Source: Actibacterium mucosum KCTC 23349
Lineage (GTDB): Bacteria > Pseudomonadota > Alphaproteobacteria > Rhodobacterales > Rhodobacteraceae
DNA: 64,000 nucleotides
Assembly (NCBI RefSeq): GCF_000647975.1
Contig: NZ_JFKE01000011.1
Coordinates: forward strand, 1-64,000
Reading direction: 5' to 3'
The notes beneath the pieces are model-generated. The model worked only from the letters and a program-made list of their open reading frames with translations, was not told where the DNA came from and searched no databases. Shown here in pieces: positions 6,907 to 16,068 of this stretch. Position numbers and translations under genes: made by a program. The stretch's first letter is position 1; the number at the start of each line of letters is the position of its first letter.

Positions 6907-8799
6907 ATGCGAATTTCGATCTATCTGCTTGCTTTTGCCGCTTTCCTCGCTGCTGCGGGTCTTTCCTTCCTTTCTGCCAACCTTGCAGCGGACGCCGTGG
7001 AAAACCGCGCCTCGGCTGAGGTGCGTGCCGTGCTTTCAAAAGAAGGGATTACTTGGGCCCAAGTCGACACTGACGGGCTTCGCGCCGAAATTCGGGGCGA
7101 GGCACCTAATGAAGCGATGCGGTTTCGTGCGCTTTCGCTGACTGGCACTGTTGTTGATGCTTCTCGCGTCATCGACCTGATGACGGTCACTCCGGCTTCG
7201 CCGGTACAACCTCCGGAATTCTCAATCGAGTTGTTGCGCAACGCCGAGGGCATTTCGATGATCGGGCTGATCCCCACGGGGCCAAGCCGCGAAACCCTGA
7301 CCAGTGCCGCAAACGACATCGCCGGACAGACGAAAGTGACGGATATGCTGGACGGTGCCAGCCATTCACCCCCCGATACCTGGCCCGCTGCGATGAAATT
7401 CGCAATCGACGCCTTGGAGCTGCTACCCAGATCAAAGATTTCCGCGCGACCTGACCGTGTGGTTGTGAACGCTGTTTCCGGGTCCGTCGAAGAAAAGGCC
7501 GAACTTGAAAAGACACTAAACAAGTTGACGCCCCAAGGGCTGAGGGTGGTCCTGAATATCACGTCACCGCGCCCGGTGATTGCACCCTTTACGCTTCGAT
7601 TTGTGCTGGATGACCAAGGCGCACGTTTTGATGCGTGCTCGACCCATACGGCCTCGGGTCGAGCGCGTATTCTCAATGCTGCCGCGGCCGCGGGAATGAA
7701 ATCAGAAGCAACCTGTATCATCGGCCTTGGTGTGCCATCCCCAGATTGGCCGGACGCCGTAGTTGCAAGCATCGGGGCGCTTTCGAAACTGGGTGGGGGC
7801 ACCCTGACCTTCTCGGACGCGGATGTGTCCGTCATCGCAGCGCGGGGCACACCAGAAGAACTGTTTGATCGTGTCAAGGGGGAACTGGAAGCCGCCCTGC
7901 CCGATATCTTCACACTGCATGCCGCGCTGCCACCACCCGAAACAGACGTCGCACCCAATGCGACCGGCCCGTCAAGATTCATCGCAACGCGTGCGCAAGA
8001 TGGCAAAGTACAGTTGCGGGGCCGCGTTCATGGCGATCTAGAGAGGGACGCCGCCAACAGCTATGCCGTTGCCCTCTTTGGTATGAGCAATGTTCAAGCC
8101 GCAATGATCACCGACGAAACTCTGCCGCGTGCATGGTCAACCCGCGTTCTGGCTGCGCTGCAGGCATTGGCCGATTTGCGGGAAGGCAGGGTCGTGGTTC
8201 AGGCTGACCTGGTTGAACTGTCCGGTGTTACGGAACGTTTGGGCGCCAAGGCGGACATTGCGCGGCTGTTCGGCGAGAAGCTGGGCGAAGCTCAAAACTT
8301 CAAGATCGACGTTACCTATGTGCCACCGCCAGAACCAGAGGCCGAACCAGAGGTCAACGCCACGGAATGCTTGGAACAACTGAATTTGGTACAAGTGGAC
8401 AAGAAAATCACTTTTGCGCCGGGTTCCGCCAACTTTGAGCCGGGCTCATTGAAAATCATTGATGCCATTGCCGAGGTTCTGCGCGAATGTACCGATATTG
8501 CGGTAGAGATCGGTGGCCACACCGACAGCCAGGGTCGTGAAGAAATGAACGCCCAACTTTCGCAGCAGCGCGCAGATGCCGTGATGATGGCCCTGGTGTC
8601 CCGCAGAGTTCTAACCCGCAATTTGACCGCACACGGGTACGGCGAAGCGCAACCGGTCGCAGACAACGGAACCGAAGAAGGGCGAGAAGCCAACCGCCGG
8701 ATCGAGTTCCTACTCGTAACACCGGACACAGGCGACGCTGAGAAAACCGAAAACCAAACCAAAGAAACAGAGACGCAGGCCGAAGATGAACAGAACTGA
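6907..8799 (+). CDS. BON/OmpA-domain envelope protein
   Basis: 630 residues. It opens with a membrane anchor or signal segment (about 5-27), followed by a long periplasmic region with BON-like alpha/beta repeats (patterns such as ITWAQVDTDGLRAEIRGEAPN near 50-70 and later AVSGSVEEKAELEKTLNK). It ends with an OmpA-type peptidoglycan-binding domain, seen as ITFAPGSANFEPGS (about 498-511), IGGHTDSQG (about 537-545) and ANRRIEF (about 597). The architecture suggests a protein that bridges membrane and peptidoglycan. The last residues are polar and Glu/Thr-rich. The stop overlaps the next gene by 14 bp, implying a two-gene unit. Function is unassigned. Confidence 0.78.
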   Translation: MRISIYLLAFAAFLAAAGLSFLSANLAADAVENRASAEVRAVLSKEGITWAQVDTDGLRAEIRGEAPNEAMRFRALSLTGTVVDASRVIDLMTVTPASPVQPPEFSIELLRNAEGISMIGLIPTGPSRETLTSAANDIAGQTKVTDMLDGASHSPPDTWPAAMKFAIDALELLPRSKISARPDRVVVNAVSGSVEEKAELEKTLNKLTPQGLRVVLNITSPRPVIAPFTLRFVLDDQGARFDACSTHTASGRARILNAAAAAGMKSEATCIIGLGVPSPDWPDAVVASIGALSKLGGGTLTFSDADVSVIAARGTPEELFDRVKGELEAALPDIFTLHAALPPPETDVAPNATGPSRFIATRAQDGKVQLRGRVHGDLERDAANSYAVALFGMSNVQAAMITDETLPRAWSTRVLAALQALADLREGRVVVQADLVELSGVTERLGAKADIARLFGEKLGEAQNFKIDVTYVPPPEPEAEPEVNATECLEQLNLVQVDKKITFAPGSANFEPGSLKIIDAIAEVLRECTDIAVEIGGHTDSQGREEMNAQLSQQRADAVMMALVSRRVLTRNLTAHGYGEAQPVADNGTEEGREANRRIEFLLVTPDTGDAEKTENQTKETETQAEDEQN

Positions 8800-9112
8800 G
8801 TTTATTCTGACCACAACCTTGGTGTTGTTCGTTGCCTTTCTTCTGGGTTGGTTCGCTTCGTGGCTGATCCACCGCATCGCGCGGGTGACGCAATCGGATA
8901 TGGATGAGTTGGACAAAATGGCCAAAGAACTGCACGAGGCCGAAGAAACGCGAGATCAGGCGATAACTTATCTTCAACAGCGCGAGGCAGAGCTTACCAA
9001 TCAGCTTACCCAGACCGAAGCCGAACTGCGCGCCGCGATGGATGGCCTTCGCGAAGCGCGACACGAGGCTGAAGAACTGCGCGCCCATATTGAACGGATC
9101 AACGCCGGCTGA
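8786..9112 (+). CDS. Single-pass membrane coiled-coil protein
   Basis: 108 residues. One N-terminal transmembrane helix (about 8-28) is followed by a charged helical stretch rich in Glu, Arg and Ala in heptad-like order (about 38-106), so a coiled coil facing the cytoplasm or periplasm is likely. The start lies inside the end of the BON/OmpA gene, suggesting translational coupling and a shared envelope role. No family recognised. The 89 bp after it, up to the convergent GNAT gene, contain no obvious terminator. Confidence 0.65.
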   Translation: MNRTEFILTTTLVLFVAFLLGWFASWLIHRIARVTQSDMDELDKMAKELHEAEETRDQAITYLQQREAELTNQLTQTEAELRAAMDGLREARHEAEELRAHIERINAG

Positions 9113-9201
9113 GTGTTAGACCGATTGGTGCCCAAACTTTGTTCCGACATTCCGGTGATTACGACACTTCGAAGGTGGCCCTCAGCACTACGTGCCGCCG
9201 A

Positions 9202-9669
9202 CTAATGCAAGTCCAGCCGAAATTTCAGGAAACTTTCGCCACCATAGTCAACCGAACCAACCGGCTGTGCACCTAACCTATGCAGACCCCTTAGGTGCGG
9301 GCGCGAAGGGGGCAACAAGAAAGTCACAAACGGAATTCGCGGATCCAACCGCGCAAATTCGAGTGCTTTTCGCGCAATGCGAAGCCCAATACCGAAGGCG
9401 TCAGGGCGCAGAACGAGGCCAAAATCCCATTCGTCCCCTTCCTTTTGAAAACCACCCCAGCCCACATAATTGTCGTCTGACACGAACGCCCAGTGGCCCA
9501 ACCCGTCGCGGGTCCAGCAAGCCTCTTTTGCTGCCACGAAGTCCGCAGCCGTCTGTGCGTCCCACTCAAAAGTCAGCAACGGCATATGCTCTGCCACGCG
9601 CGGGTCAGACATATGGGCAACGATTTCGGACAGAGGCACTTGCGGCAGACGTATAAACTCAAGGGTCAT
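9202..9669 (-). CDS. GNAT-family acetyltransferase (RimJ/RimL-like)
   Basis: 155 residues. The pattern LSEIVAHMSDPRVAEHMPLL near the N terminus and HWAFVSDDNYVGWGGFQKEGDEWDFGLVLRP in the middle resembles the RimJ/RimL branch of GNAT enzymes. The acetyl-CoA loop is diverged (DAFGIGLRIARKAL, about 91-104). The acceptor is unknown. Its start follows the moaE stop by 3 bp, making it the last gene of the uvrC-pgsA-moaD-moaE string. No functional link to molybdopterin synthesis is evident. Confidence 0.7.
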   Translation of the reverse strand: MTLEFIRLPQVPLSEIVAHMSDPRVAEHMPLLTFEWDAQTAADFVAAKEACWTRDGLGHWAFVSDDNYVGWGGFQKEGDEWDFGLVLRPDAFGIGLRIARKALEFARLDPRIPFVTFLLPPSRPHLRGLHRLGAQPVGSVDYGGESFLKFRLDLH

Positions 9670-9672
9670 GGT

Positions 9673-10116
9673 TTACCATCGGCTCAGGGCGTATTCATCT
9701 TCGGACTTGCTGGCAACCCATTCCTCGCCTTCCCCGGTGCGTTCCTTTTTCCAGAACGGTGCGCGTGATTTGAGGAAATCCATAAGGAACTCTGCCGCTT
9801 CAAACGCGTCTTTGCGGTGTGGGCTGGCGGTGGCAACCATCATGATCATGTCTCCCGGGCGCAATATGCCATGACGGTGGATAATCAGAACATCGCGCAG
9901 ATCCCACCGGGTGCGGGCATCGGCCTCAATCCCGGACAATGCGCGCTCGGTCATACCTGGGTAGTGCTCGATCATCATTTCGTGCAACGGACTTTGCACC
10001 AAATCACGGACAATTCCGGTGAAGGTCACCACAGCGCCCGCATCTGTCCGACCCGTGGCGAAGGCCTGCGCCTCGGCGCCGAAATCAAACGGGTTCTCCT
10101 GAACGCGAACCGTCAC
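9673..10116 (-). CDS. moaE: Molybdopterin synthase catalytic subunit
   Basis: 147 residues. MoaE converts cyclic pyranopterin monophosphate to molybdopterin using the thiocarboxylated C terminus of MoaD. Family landmarks: VRVQENPFDFG at the start, VTFTGIVRD (about 30-38), HRHGILRPGD (about 80-89), the HRKDAFEAAEFLMDFLK helix (about 100-116) and APFWKKE (118-124), with the conserved lysines that act on the substrate. It lies 3 bp after moaD, so the two subunits are made together. Confidence 0.95.
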   Translation of the reverse strand: MTVRVQENPFDFGAEAQAFATGRTDAGAVVTFTGIVRDLVQSPLHEMMIEHYPGMTERALSGIEADARTRWDLRDVLIIHRHGILRPGDMIMMVATASPHRKDAFEAAEFLMDFLKSRAPFWKKERTGEGEEWVASKSEDEYALSRW

Positions 10117-10119
10117 GGC

Positions 10120-10368
10120 TTAACCTCCGGTCATAGGAGGAAAAAACGCAACTTCACGCACGCCTTCCAACGGGGCATTGAAATCCGTTAGTTCCTGATC
10201 CAGCGCAACGCGCAATGCGGCAAGGTCTTCAAACGCAGCGGCATAGCGATCTTCGCGGCTGCGAAGCTCGTCCACCAAATCCGCAACTGTTGCGGCCGAG
10301 GTCTGGACCTGCTCTTTCGGAATGCCGATCCGTTCACGTACCCAGGCAAAATACAACACGTCGATCAT
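10120..10368 (-). CDS. moaD: Molybdopterin synthase sulfur-carrier subunit
   Basis: 82 residues from the ATG at 10368, which overlaps the pgsA stop as ATGA; this fixes the start. It is a ubiquitin-like beta-grasp protein whose C terminus ends in the required Gly-Gly (FFPPMTGG). That end is adenylated and thiocarboxylated before donating sulfur within MoaE. LYFAWVRERIGIPKE and TVADLVDELRS fit the family. It is placed directly before moaE. Confidence 0.93.
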   Translation of the reverse strand: MIDVLYFAWVRERIGIPKEQVQTSAATVADLVDELRSREDRYAAAFEDLAALRVALDQELTDFNAPLEGVREVAFFPPMTGG

Positions 10369-11033
10369 TTCGGCTCCTCCCGCAGATAAGGCAGTGACTT
10401 TGCAAAATAGTCCCAGCCAGTGACAAAGGTCAGGATTGCGGCCAGCCAAAGCAAGGCAATGCCACCATAGAAGCTGGCAATCATCGCGCGATAATTCCAC
10501 ACAAGACCTGCCTCGTCAGCCAGGTTGCCCTTTAGAATTTCTGCGACCATGGTCGCATCCATGCCGAAACTGTTCATGCCAAAGTAATGCTCGAACAGGC
10601 CGCGAGCCAGCAGAACCGCAATTGCCACCATCTGGACCGTGGTTTTCCATTTTGCCAGCTTCGTAACGGCCAGCTTGCCGGCGTCTGCCCCCAGAAATTC
10701 TCGCAGGCCCGAGACAAACACTTCCCGCAACAAAATGATCGCGCCGGGCACCAGCACCCATAAGTTTAACCCGTAGAGCGCGCCGATCACCATCAAAGCG
10801 ATCACCACCATTGCCTTGTCAGCAATAGGATCCAACATTGTGCCGAACTTGGACTGTTGGTTCATTTTGCGGGCCAGATAGCCGTCAACGTAGTCCGTCA
10901 ACGATGCCCCCACAAAGAGGCCCAGCCCGACGACATCGGCGTAAGGTGGCGGCAACAGCACAAAGGTCAACGCAAGAAAAGGCGCAGCAAGCAGGCGCAA
11001 AACGGTCAAAATATTCGGTATGGTCCAGATCAT
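10365..11033 (-). CDS. pgsA: CDP-diacylglycerol--glycerol-3-phosphate 3-phosphatidyltransferase
   Basis: 222 residues from the ATG at 11033 (MIWTIPNILT). A start at 11045 adds four residues but has only a 2-nt gap to its AGG, whereas an AGG five bases upstream supports 11033. PgsA makes phosphatidylglycerol phosphate in the inner membrane. The CDP-alcohol phosphotransferase signature D-x2-DG-x2-AR-x8-G-x3-D-x3-D is complete in the segment starting DYVDGYLARK (about 47-72). Several transmembrane helices follow. It sits between uvrC and moaD in one string. Confidence 0.93.
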   Translation of the reverse strand: MIWTIPNILTVLRLLAAPFLALTFVLLPPPYADVVGLGLFVGASLTDYVDGYLARKMNQQSKFGTMLDPIADKAMVVIALMVIGALYGLNLWVLVPGAIILLREVFVSGLREFLGADAGKLAVTKLAKWKTTVQMVAIAVLLARGLFEHYFGMNSFGMDATMVAEILKGNLADEAGLVWNYRAMIASFYGGIALLWLAAILTFVTGWDYFAKSLPYLREEPK

Positions 11034-11051
11034 GCCCGCCTGCATAGCCTG

Positions 11052-12917
11052 TTAGCCACGCTCATGGAAGAAGCCATAGATGGTTTCGGCAAGGGTGTCT
11101 GAAATGCCGTCCACCGCTTTGAGATCTGATAAGTTGGCACGACTGACGGCCTTCGCGCTTCCGAAATGCGAAAGCAATGCGCGTTTTCGGGTGGCACCGA
11201 CACCGGGCACCTCGTCCAGCGGTGTCGCGCCCACTGCCTTGGCCCGTTTGGCGCGATGGGTGCCGATAGCAAACCGGTGCGCCTCGTCCCGAAGACGTTG
11301 AATGAAATAGAGGACCGGGTCATTATGGCGCAAGGCGAAGGGTTTCTCGCCAATGCGATAAAATTCCTCTTTCCCGGCGTCCCGATCGACACCTTTCGCC
11401 ACACCGACCATGGGGATGTCCTCTACACCCAGCTCTGCCATAATCTCGGCGACGGCGCTGACCTGCCCTGCGCCGCCGTCGATCAGCAGCAGTGAGGGCC
11501 AAGTGTCGCCTTGCCGGTCGGGATCTTCCTTCAAAAGGCGTTTGAACCGGCGGGTCAGCACCTCTTTCATCATGCCAAAATCGTCGCCCGGGGTCAGGTC
11601 GGTGCCCTTGATGTTGAATTTGCGGTACTGGCTTTTCACGAACCCCTCCGGGCCGGCCACGATCATTGCGCCCACCGCATGTGCACCCTGAATATGGCTG
11701 TTGTCATAGACCTCGATCCGCTGCGGTGCACTGTCCATATCAAACGCTTCGGCGATGCCCGTCAGCAATTTGCCTTGTGTGGCGGTCTCCGACATACGAC
11801 GCGCCAGGCTTTCGCGTGCGTTCCGCGCCGCACCCGCCACAAGCTCGGCCTTTTCGCCACGTTGTGGGACCGAGATTTCAACGCGCCGCCCGGCTTTTTC
11901 GGTCAAGGCTTGTGACAGAAGCTCCGGTTCTTCGACGCCATGGCTCAGCAGGATCAGCCGCGGGCATTCCTTGTTGTCATAGAACTGCCCGACGAAGGCT
12001 TGCAGCACCTCGGCCGCATCCGCCCCTGCCCCGGTGCGGGGGTAATAGTCGCGGTTTCCCCAGTTCTGATTGGCGCGAATGAAAAAGACCTGCACGCAAG
12101 CCTGCCCACCATCCATGTGCAGGGCAATCACATCGGCCTCGGCCACGCTTCGCGGGTTTATGCCCTGTGCTGATTGTACCTGTGTCAGCGCCCGAATCCG
12201 GTCACGAATTGCTGCGGCGCGTTCGAACTCCATCGCGTCCGAGGCTTCCTGCATCTGCGAGGCCAGTTGCGCCTGCATTTGGGTACTTTTGCCTTGCAAA
12301 AAGCGCTCGGCATCTTTGACAAGGTCGCCATAGTCGCTTTCCGATATCCGACCAACACAGGGCGCGGCGCAGCGTTTGATCTGGAACAACAAACACGGCC
12401 GGGTGCGGCTTTCAAAGGTACTGTCGGAACAATTGCGCAGCAGGAACACCTTTTGCAGCTGGTTCAACGTGCGGTTCACCGCACCGGCGCTGGCAAAGGG
12501 GCCGTAATAGCCCCCCTGTTCCTTCTTAGCGCCGCGATGCTTCTTGATCTGAGGAAAGCTGTGCTCGCGGCTGACAAGGATATTCGGAAAACTCTTGTCG
12601 TCACGCAAAAGCACATTGTAGCGCGGTTTGAGTTGCTTGATCAGGTTCTGTTCCAGCAGCAGTGCTTCGGTCTCGGTCCGCGTGGTCAGGAACATCATGG
12701 ACGCGGTTTCGCTGATCATCCGGGCAATTCGCCCGGTGTGCCCATGAGGGTTCGCATAATTTGACACACGTTTCCGCAGACTGCGCGCCTTGCCGACGTA
12801 AAGAACACGGCTTTCGCTATCCAGCATCCGGTAAACGCCGGGCGAATTGTCCAGCGTAGAAAGATACGAATGGATAAGAGCGTGACCGCTTAGAGGTTCT
12901 GAACTTTGATCAGACAT
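11052..12917 (-). CDS. uvrC: Excinuclease ABC subunit C
   Basis: 621 residues. UvrC makes both incisions around a lesion during UvrABC nucleotide excision repair. Domains in order: GIY-YIG nuclease (GVYRMLD near 27-33 and [14 protein letters not shown] near 38-51), a Cys-rich insertion ([15 protein letters not shown]), the UVR/UvrB-binding helix pair (about 205-240), the RNase H-like 3' nuclease domain with [15 protein letters not shown] (about 405-419), and a tandem helix-hairpin-helix tail. Length is normal. No SOS box was recognised upstream, but the 302-bp gap before it probably holds its promoter. Confidence 0.96.
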   Translation of the reverse strand: MSDQSSEPLSGHALIHSYLSTLDNSPGVYRMLDSESRVLYVGKARSLRKRVSNYANPHGHTGRIARMISETASMMFLTTRTETEALLLEQNLIKQLKPRYNVLLRDDKSFPNILVSREHSFPQIKKHRGAKKEQGGYYGPFASAGAVNRTLNQLQKVFLLRNCSDSTFESRTRPCLLFQIKRCAAPCVGRISESDYGDLVKDAERFLQGKSTQMQAQLASQMQEASDAMEFERAAAIRDRIRALTQVQSAQGINPRSVAEADVIALHMDGGQACVQVFFIRANQNWGNRDYYPRTGAGADAAEVLQAFVGQFYDNKECPRLILLSHGVEEPELLSQALTEKAGRRVEISVPQRGEKAELVAGAARNARESLARRMSETATQGKLLTGIAEAFDMDSAPQRIEVYDNSHIQGAHAVGAMIVAGPEGFVKSQYRKFNIKGTDLTPGDDFGMMKEVLTRRFKRLLKEDPDRQGDTWPSLLLIDGGAGQVSAVAEIMAELGVEDIPMVGVAKGVDRDAGKEEFYRIGEKPFALRHNDPVLYFIQRLRDEAHRFAIGTHRAKRAKAVGATPLDEVPGVGATRKRALLSHFGSAKAVSRANLSDLKAVDGISDTLAETIYGFFHERG

Positions 12918-13219
12918 GGAATGCCACTATGCGAATCCTTGCCCGGCGACTGCAACGAGAAATCCGGCAAGGCAAGATAAAACATTTCCACCAATTGTGT
13001 GGATAACTCTGCGCATAACTAATCGTGAGCAAGGATTTTTCATTGTTTTCGGTGGGTTTCGTTAATTTGCCCATTTTTTAGGCAACAACTCAAGTAGTTG
13101 AAATTGCAGTGAAATTTTTTTGACCTCGGCAAAGTCTTGATTTCACTAGCAAATTTGTAACCCTTTCGTGACGAATTTGTTAAAGGTGGAAAACCTGCCC
13201 CTTTGTCCCACAAATCCGG
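12918..13219. other. 302-bp AT-rich non-coding gap with one consensus DnaA box
   Basis: This stretch between the SDR stop and the uvrC start is clearly richer in A+T than its neighbours, with runs such as ATTTTTTAGG and AAATTTTTTTGACC. It holds one perfect DnaA box on the minus strand (TTATCCACA; plus-strand 12998-13006). No open frame, tRNA or terminator was seen. The simplest reading is the uvrC promoter region. A single box is too little to call an origin. Confidence 0.4.
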
Positions 13220-13999
13220 CTATTCGACACCGATGACATCTGGCGTTTCCCAGCCCAGATGCTGCCCACCGTCAACGCATATCAATTGGCCCGTAACCGC
13301 GCGTGCGGAAAGCAGATAGACCAAGCTCGCCGCAATGTCTGACGGGTCCGATCCACGGCCAAGAACAGTGTTTTTTCGTTGCGCATCAAAATGCTGCTTA
13401 CTTTGCCGCCCGCCCTTCAAAGTGGGGCCCGGTCCGATTGCATTCACTCGGACAGCTGGCGCCAAAGCCCGGGCCGCGGTTTGCGTGAAAGCCCACAACC
13501 CCATCTTGGAGATCGTGTAAGTCATGAATTCAGGCGTCAGCTTTTGAACCCGTTGATCGACAATGTTCACGATCAAGCCGGTGGCCAGTGGCTCGCCGTC
13601 CTCCGTCTTGTCGGCGCGCAAATTCTGGGCTGCAAACGCCTGGCTTAACAGGAACGGGGCACGCAGATTTGACCCGATATGTCGATCCCATGTTTCTGCC
13701 GTTGCCGTTTCAAGCGTATCGTATTCGAAGATCGACGCGTTGTTGATTAACACGGTGATCGGGGCACCCAAGGCCTCAACCGCGCGCGGAAGTAACGCGG
13801 CGCTCTGCGTGTCATCCAGAAGGTCAGCCTGCAGGGTGACAGCCTTGCGGCCCATTGCGGTGATCTCGGTCGCGGCTTCGTCTGCGCCGGTTGACGAGCT
13901 GTTATAGTGCAAGGCCACATCATAGCCCTGCTCTGCAAGGCATAGGGCCAACTCTCGCCCGATCCGTTTGCCTGCGCCTGTAACTAGTGCAGCGGTCAT
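13220..13999 (-). CDS. SDR oxidoreductase, pteridine-reductase (PTR1/FolM)-like
   Basis: 259 residues. A Rossmann-fold NAD(P)H oxidoreductase with TGAGKRIG (7-14), NNAS (86-89) and a YTISK active-site pair (Y161, K165). The usual catalytic Ser is absent. Instead an Asp (D148, in VNIVDQR) lies exactly 13 residues before the Tyr, the arrangement of Leishmania PTR1 and bacterial FolM. The Arg after TGAGK fits NADPH use. A dihydropteridine or dihydrofolate reductase role is therefore reasonable but not proven. The C-terminal DGGQHLGWE motif is typical of SDRs. Confidence 0.75.
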   Translation of the reverse strand: MTAALVTGAGKRIGRELALCLAEQGYDVALHYNSSSTGADEAATEITAMGRKAVTLQADLLDDTQSAALLPRAVEALGAPITVLINNASIFEYDTLETATAETWDRHIGSNLRAPFLLSQAFAAQNLRADKTEDGEPLATGLIVNIVDQRVQKLTPEFMTYTISKMGLWAFTQTAARALAPAVRVNAIGPGPTLKGGRQSKQHFDAQRKNTVLGRGSDPSDIAASLVYLLSARAVTGQLICVDGGQHLGWETPDVIGVE

Positions 14000-14011
14000 G
14001 CAGCGCCCCCT

Positions 14012-14971
14012 TTAAGCCCCGGTGAAAAGCACCACAAAGACATAGGTCACATAAAGCGTTGTCAAGATCGTTCCCCAGCCGCGGCGCATCGGCCAGCCTT
14101 TGAATACAAACGGCACCAAGACCAATGAGGCTGCCAACATCACCCAAAGGTCCATCATCATCATGCCCGGTGGTACGGGAATGGGGCCAACCAACGTTGC
14201 CACACCCATGATGGCCAGCAAGTTGAACATGTTGGACCCGATCACATTGCCCAGCGCCACATCAGATTGGCGTCGGATGGCAGCCATGACCGTTGTGGCC
14301 AGTTCAGGCAAGGACGTGCCCACCGCCACCAGTGTCAGGCCAATAACCGTTTCGCTCACCCCGATGGACCGCGCAATGTTCACAGAACTGTCGACAAGGA
14401 ACTCCGCACCCATGGGCAGGCCGATCAGACCAAGAACCATGTAGACCGCGATTTTCCATCCTTCCATCTCGGCATCTGCGCCCTCGATGTCTTCGTCATC
14501 CTCTTCGATCCCAGCCCGCTGATGCGCGCGGGCCGCCATGAAGGCGTCGCCCAGAACGAGAGAAAGTACAATCAGCAGAATGATCCCGTGCCACCACACC
14601 AACATGCCGGTCAGACACATTGCAATAAACAGAACCGTTGCAGCCAACATCATCAGATAGGTGCGTCGGGTGTCGCAGGTTTCGGTGTCTAATCCTGAAA
14701 TCAACGCCGGAACGCCCAGTACAAGCAAAACGTTGGCGGTGTTTGATCCGACTACGTTCCCCAACGCAATGCCGGGCGCCTGCTCTAACACCGCGCTCAC
14801 CGCGATCAGCAATTCCGGCGCGGACGTGCCAAAGGCCACGATAGTCAACGAAACGATAAGCGCGGGAACACCCAACCGAAGGCTGAGATTTACAGCGCCC
14901 CGCACAAGGCTATCGCCAGCCAGCAACAGGATCACCAGACCCAATAGCGCAAAAAACAGGTCGGTGAGCAT
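14012..14971 (-). CDS. Calcium/sodium antiporter (CaCA family, YrbG-like)
   Basis: 319 residues, ten or so transmembrane helices arranged as two inverted halves. Each half carries the alpha-repeat ion-binding motif: GTSAPELLIA near residues 49-58 and GTSLPELATT near 217-226, each preceded by a segment of the VSLTIVAFGTS type. An acidic cytoplasmic loop (EEDDEDIEGADAE, about 156-168) separates the halves and could bind Ca2+. Expected role is Na+/Ca2+ exchange across the inner membrane. Its start codon overlaps the upstream small gene's stop by one base (TGATG). Confidence 0.9.
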   Translation of the reverse strand: MLTDLFFALLGLVILLLAGDSLVRGAVNLSLRLGVPALIVSLTIVAFGTSAPELLIAVSAVLEQAPGIALGNVVGSNTANVLLVLGVPALISGLDTETCDTRRTYLMMLAATVLFIAMCLTGMLVWWHGIILLIVLSLVLGDAFMAARAHQRAGIEEDDEDIEGADAEMEGWKIAVYMVLGLIGLPMGAEFLVDSSVNIARSIGVSETVIGLTLVAVGTSLPELATTVMAAIRRQSDVALGNVIGSNMFNLLAIMGVATLVGPIPVPPGMMMMDLWVMLAASLVLVPFVFKGWPMRRGWGTILTTLYVTYVFVVLFTGA

Positions 14972-15135
14972 CAGGTGTCGTCCTTACCGCAAGAACACTT
15001 GTCCTTGCCCAACATTAGTCGCCCACACTTGGCGCATCTTTTCGTAAGCAACTTTTGCCCGGGCAGGCGCAGCTTGCCGAACATGGCCAGCACCCCCATC
15101 CCCGCAAGGAACAAAAAGACCGCTTTGACTATCAC
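14971..15135 (-). CDS. Small membrane protein with Cys-rich zinc-ribbon-like tail
   Basis: About 54 residues, starting at a GTG at 15135, one base after the S49 protease stop. One short hydrophobic helix (VKAVFLFLAGMGVLAMFG) is followed by KRCAKCGRLMLGKDKCSCGKDD, four Cys in CxxC...CxC spacing that could bind zinc. An internal ATG at 15099 would give a 42-residue version without the full helix. The tight packing between the protease and the antiporter genes favours a real gene. No function known. Confidence 0.5.
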   Translation of the reverse strand: MIVKAVFLFLAGMGVLAMFGKLRLPGQKLLTKRCAKCGRLMLGKDKCSCGKDDT

Positions 15136-15136
15136 G

Positions 15137-15949
15137 TTACAGGCCGTACCGCGCCCAAAGGGCCCGTTCCTCAACCGATCCAACGACGTCACCAATGATC
15201 CGGGCGCCAAATCGGCTCAGCATGCCACGCCGCGGTCCGTGCATGGAAAACCGCACCTTGTCACCAAAGACCTCTTTCATCTTGGGCACCAAATGCCCCA
15301 CACCATCGACCAAACCGGGTTCAATACCCTTTTCGCCGACCCAGATGTTTCCGGTGAACAAATCCGCTTCGTCCAACAGTTTCGCGCCACGCCGCGTCTT
15401 CACATGATCGATAAACCCGGCATGGATAGTTTCCTGGAGGTCTTTCAGCCGCACCAGGTCTTCGGGCTTCTCAGGCTGGAACGGGTCAAGCAGGCTTTTG
15501 GACTCGCCAGCCGTATGCACCCGCCGCTCGATCCCGTGACGTGCGATGAACTCGTGAAACCCAAATCCCGCCGAGATGACGCCGATCGAACCCACAACAG
15601 AGTGCACATCCACCCAAATTTCATCAGCTGCGGTTGCAAGGTAATAGCCACCAGAAGCCGCAACATCCTCGACAAAGGCATAAACCTTGACGTCTTTCTC
15701 GTCGGCCAATCTGCGGATTCGAGAGGCGATCAAAGAGCTTTGCGCTGGAGAGCCACCAGGTGAGTTAATCACCAACGCAACAGCAGACGGTTTTCCCTTT
15801 CGGAAGGCACGCTCAATCACCGGTGCCAGTACGACGTCAGACAACGCTCGCCCCGGCGAACCGGACGCGGCAATCACGCCTGCAAGGCGGATTACGGCCA
15901 CATGTGGGCGTGGCTTTCGAAAGGGGATCAAATGTCGCATGGATTGCAT
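15137..15949 (-). CDS. S49-family signal-peptide-peptidase-type serine protease
   Basis: 270 residues. An SppA/SohB-like Ser-Lys protease: INSPGGSPAQ (61-70) is the oxyanion region, DVAASGGYYLA carries the nucleophile Ser99, and TAGESKSLLDPF carries the general base Lys151. Short single-domain members cut residual signal peptides or membrane protein fragments. A strongly basic N terminus and a weak hydrophobic stretch (VAVIRLAGVIAASG) suggest membrane association. An ATG three codons in (15940) is an alternative start; neither has a clear ribosome binding site. Confidence 0.85.
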   Translation of the reverse strand: MQSMRHLIPFRKPRPHVAVIRLAGVIAASGSPGRALSDVVLAPVIERAFRKGKPSAVALVINSPGGSPAQSSLIASRIRRLADEKDVKVYAFVEDVAASGGYYLATAADEIWVDVHSVVGSIGVISAGFGFHEFIARHGIERRVHTAGESKSLLDPFQPEKPEDLVRLKDLQETIHAGFIDHVKTRRGAKLLDEADLFTGNIWVGEKGIEPGLVDGVGHLVPKMKEVFGDKVRFSMHGPRRGMLSRFGARIIGDVVGSVEERALWARYGL

Positions 15950-16068
15950 TTAGAGTGCCCGAGGTTCCGAGACAAGGCAGCGGCCAAGTTCAATTCCCTC
16001 CGGCCCATTATTAATAATAATTCCCGTGGCCAATTAGCACCACAAGATGCAACCCAAAGGCGTCGTCA
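15950..16068. other. Short gap between two minus-strand genes
   Basis: It includes an A+T-rich run near 16010-16022 (ATTAATAATAATTC) that could be part of the promoter for the S49 protease. No terminator hairpin or small gene was recognised. Confidence 0.3.

Noticed and set aside
12918-13219. AT-rich gap with a DnaA box as a replication origin
   Set aside because: Only one consensus box was found. No cluster of boxes, no 13-mer array and none of the usual neighbours (dnaA, dnaN, parAB, hemE, rho) are visible.
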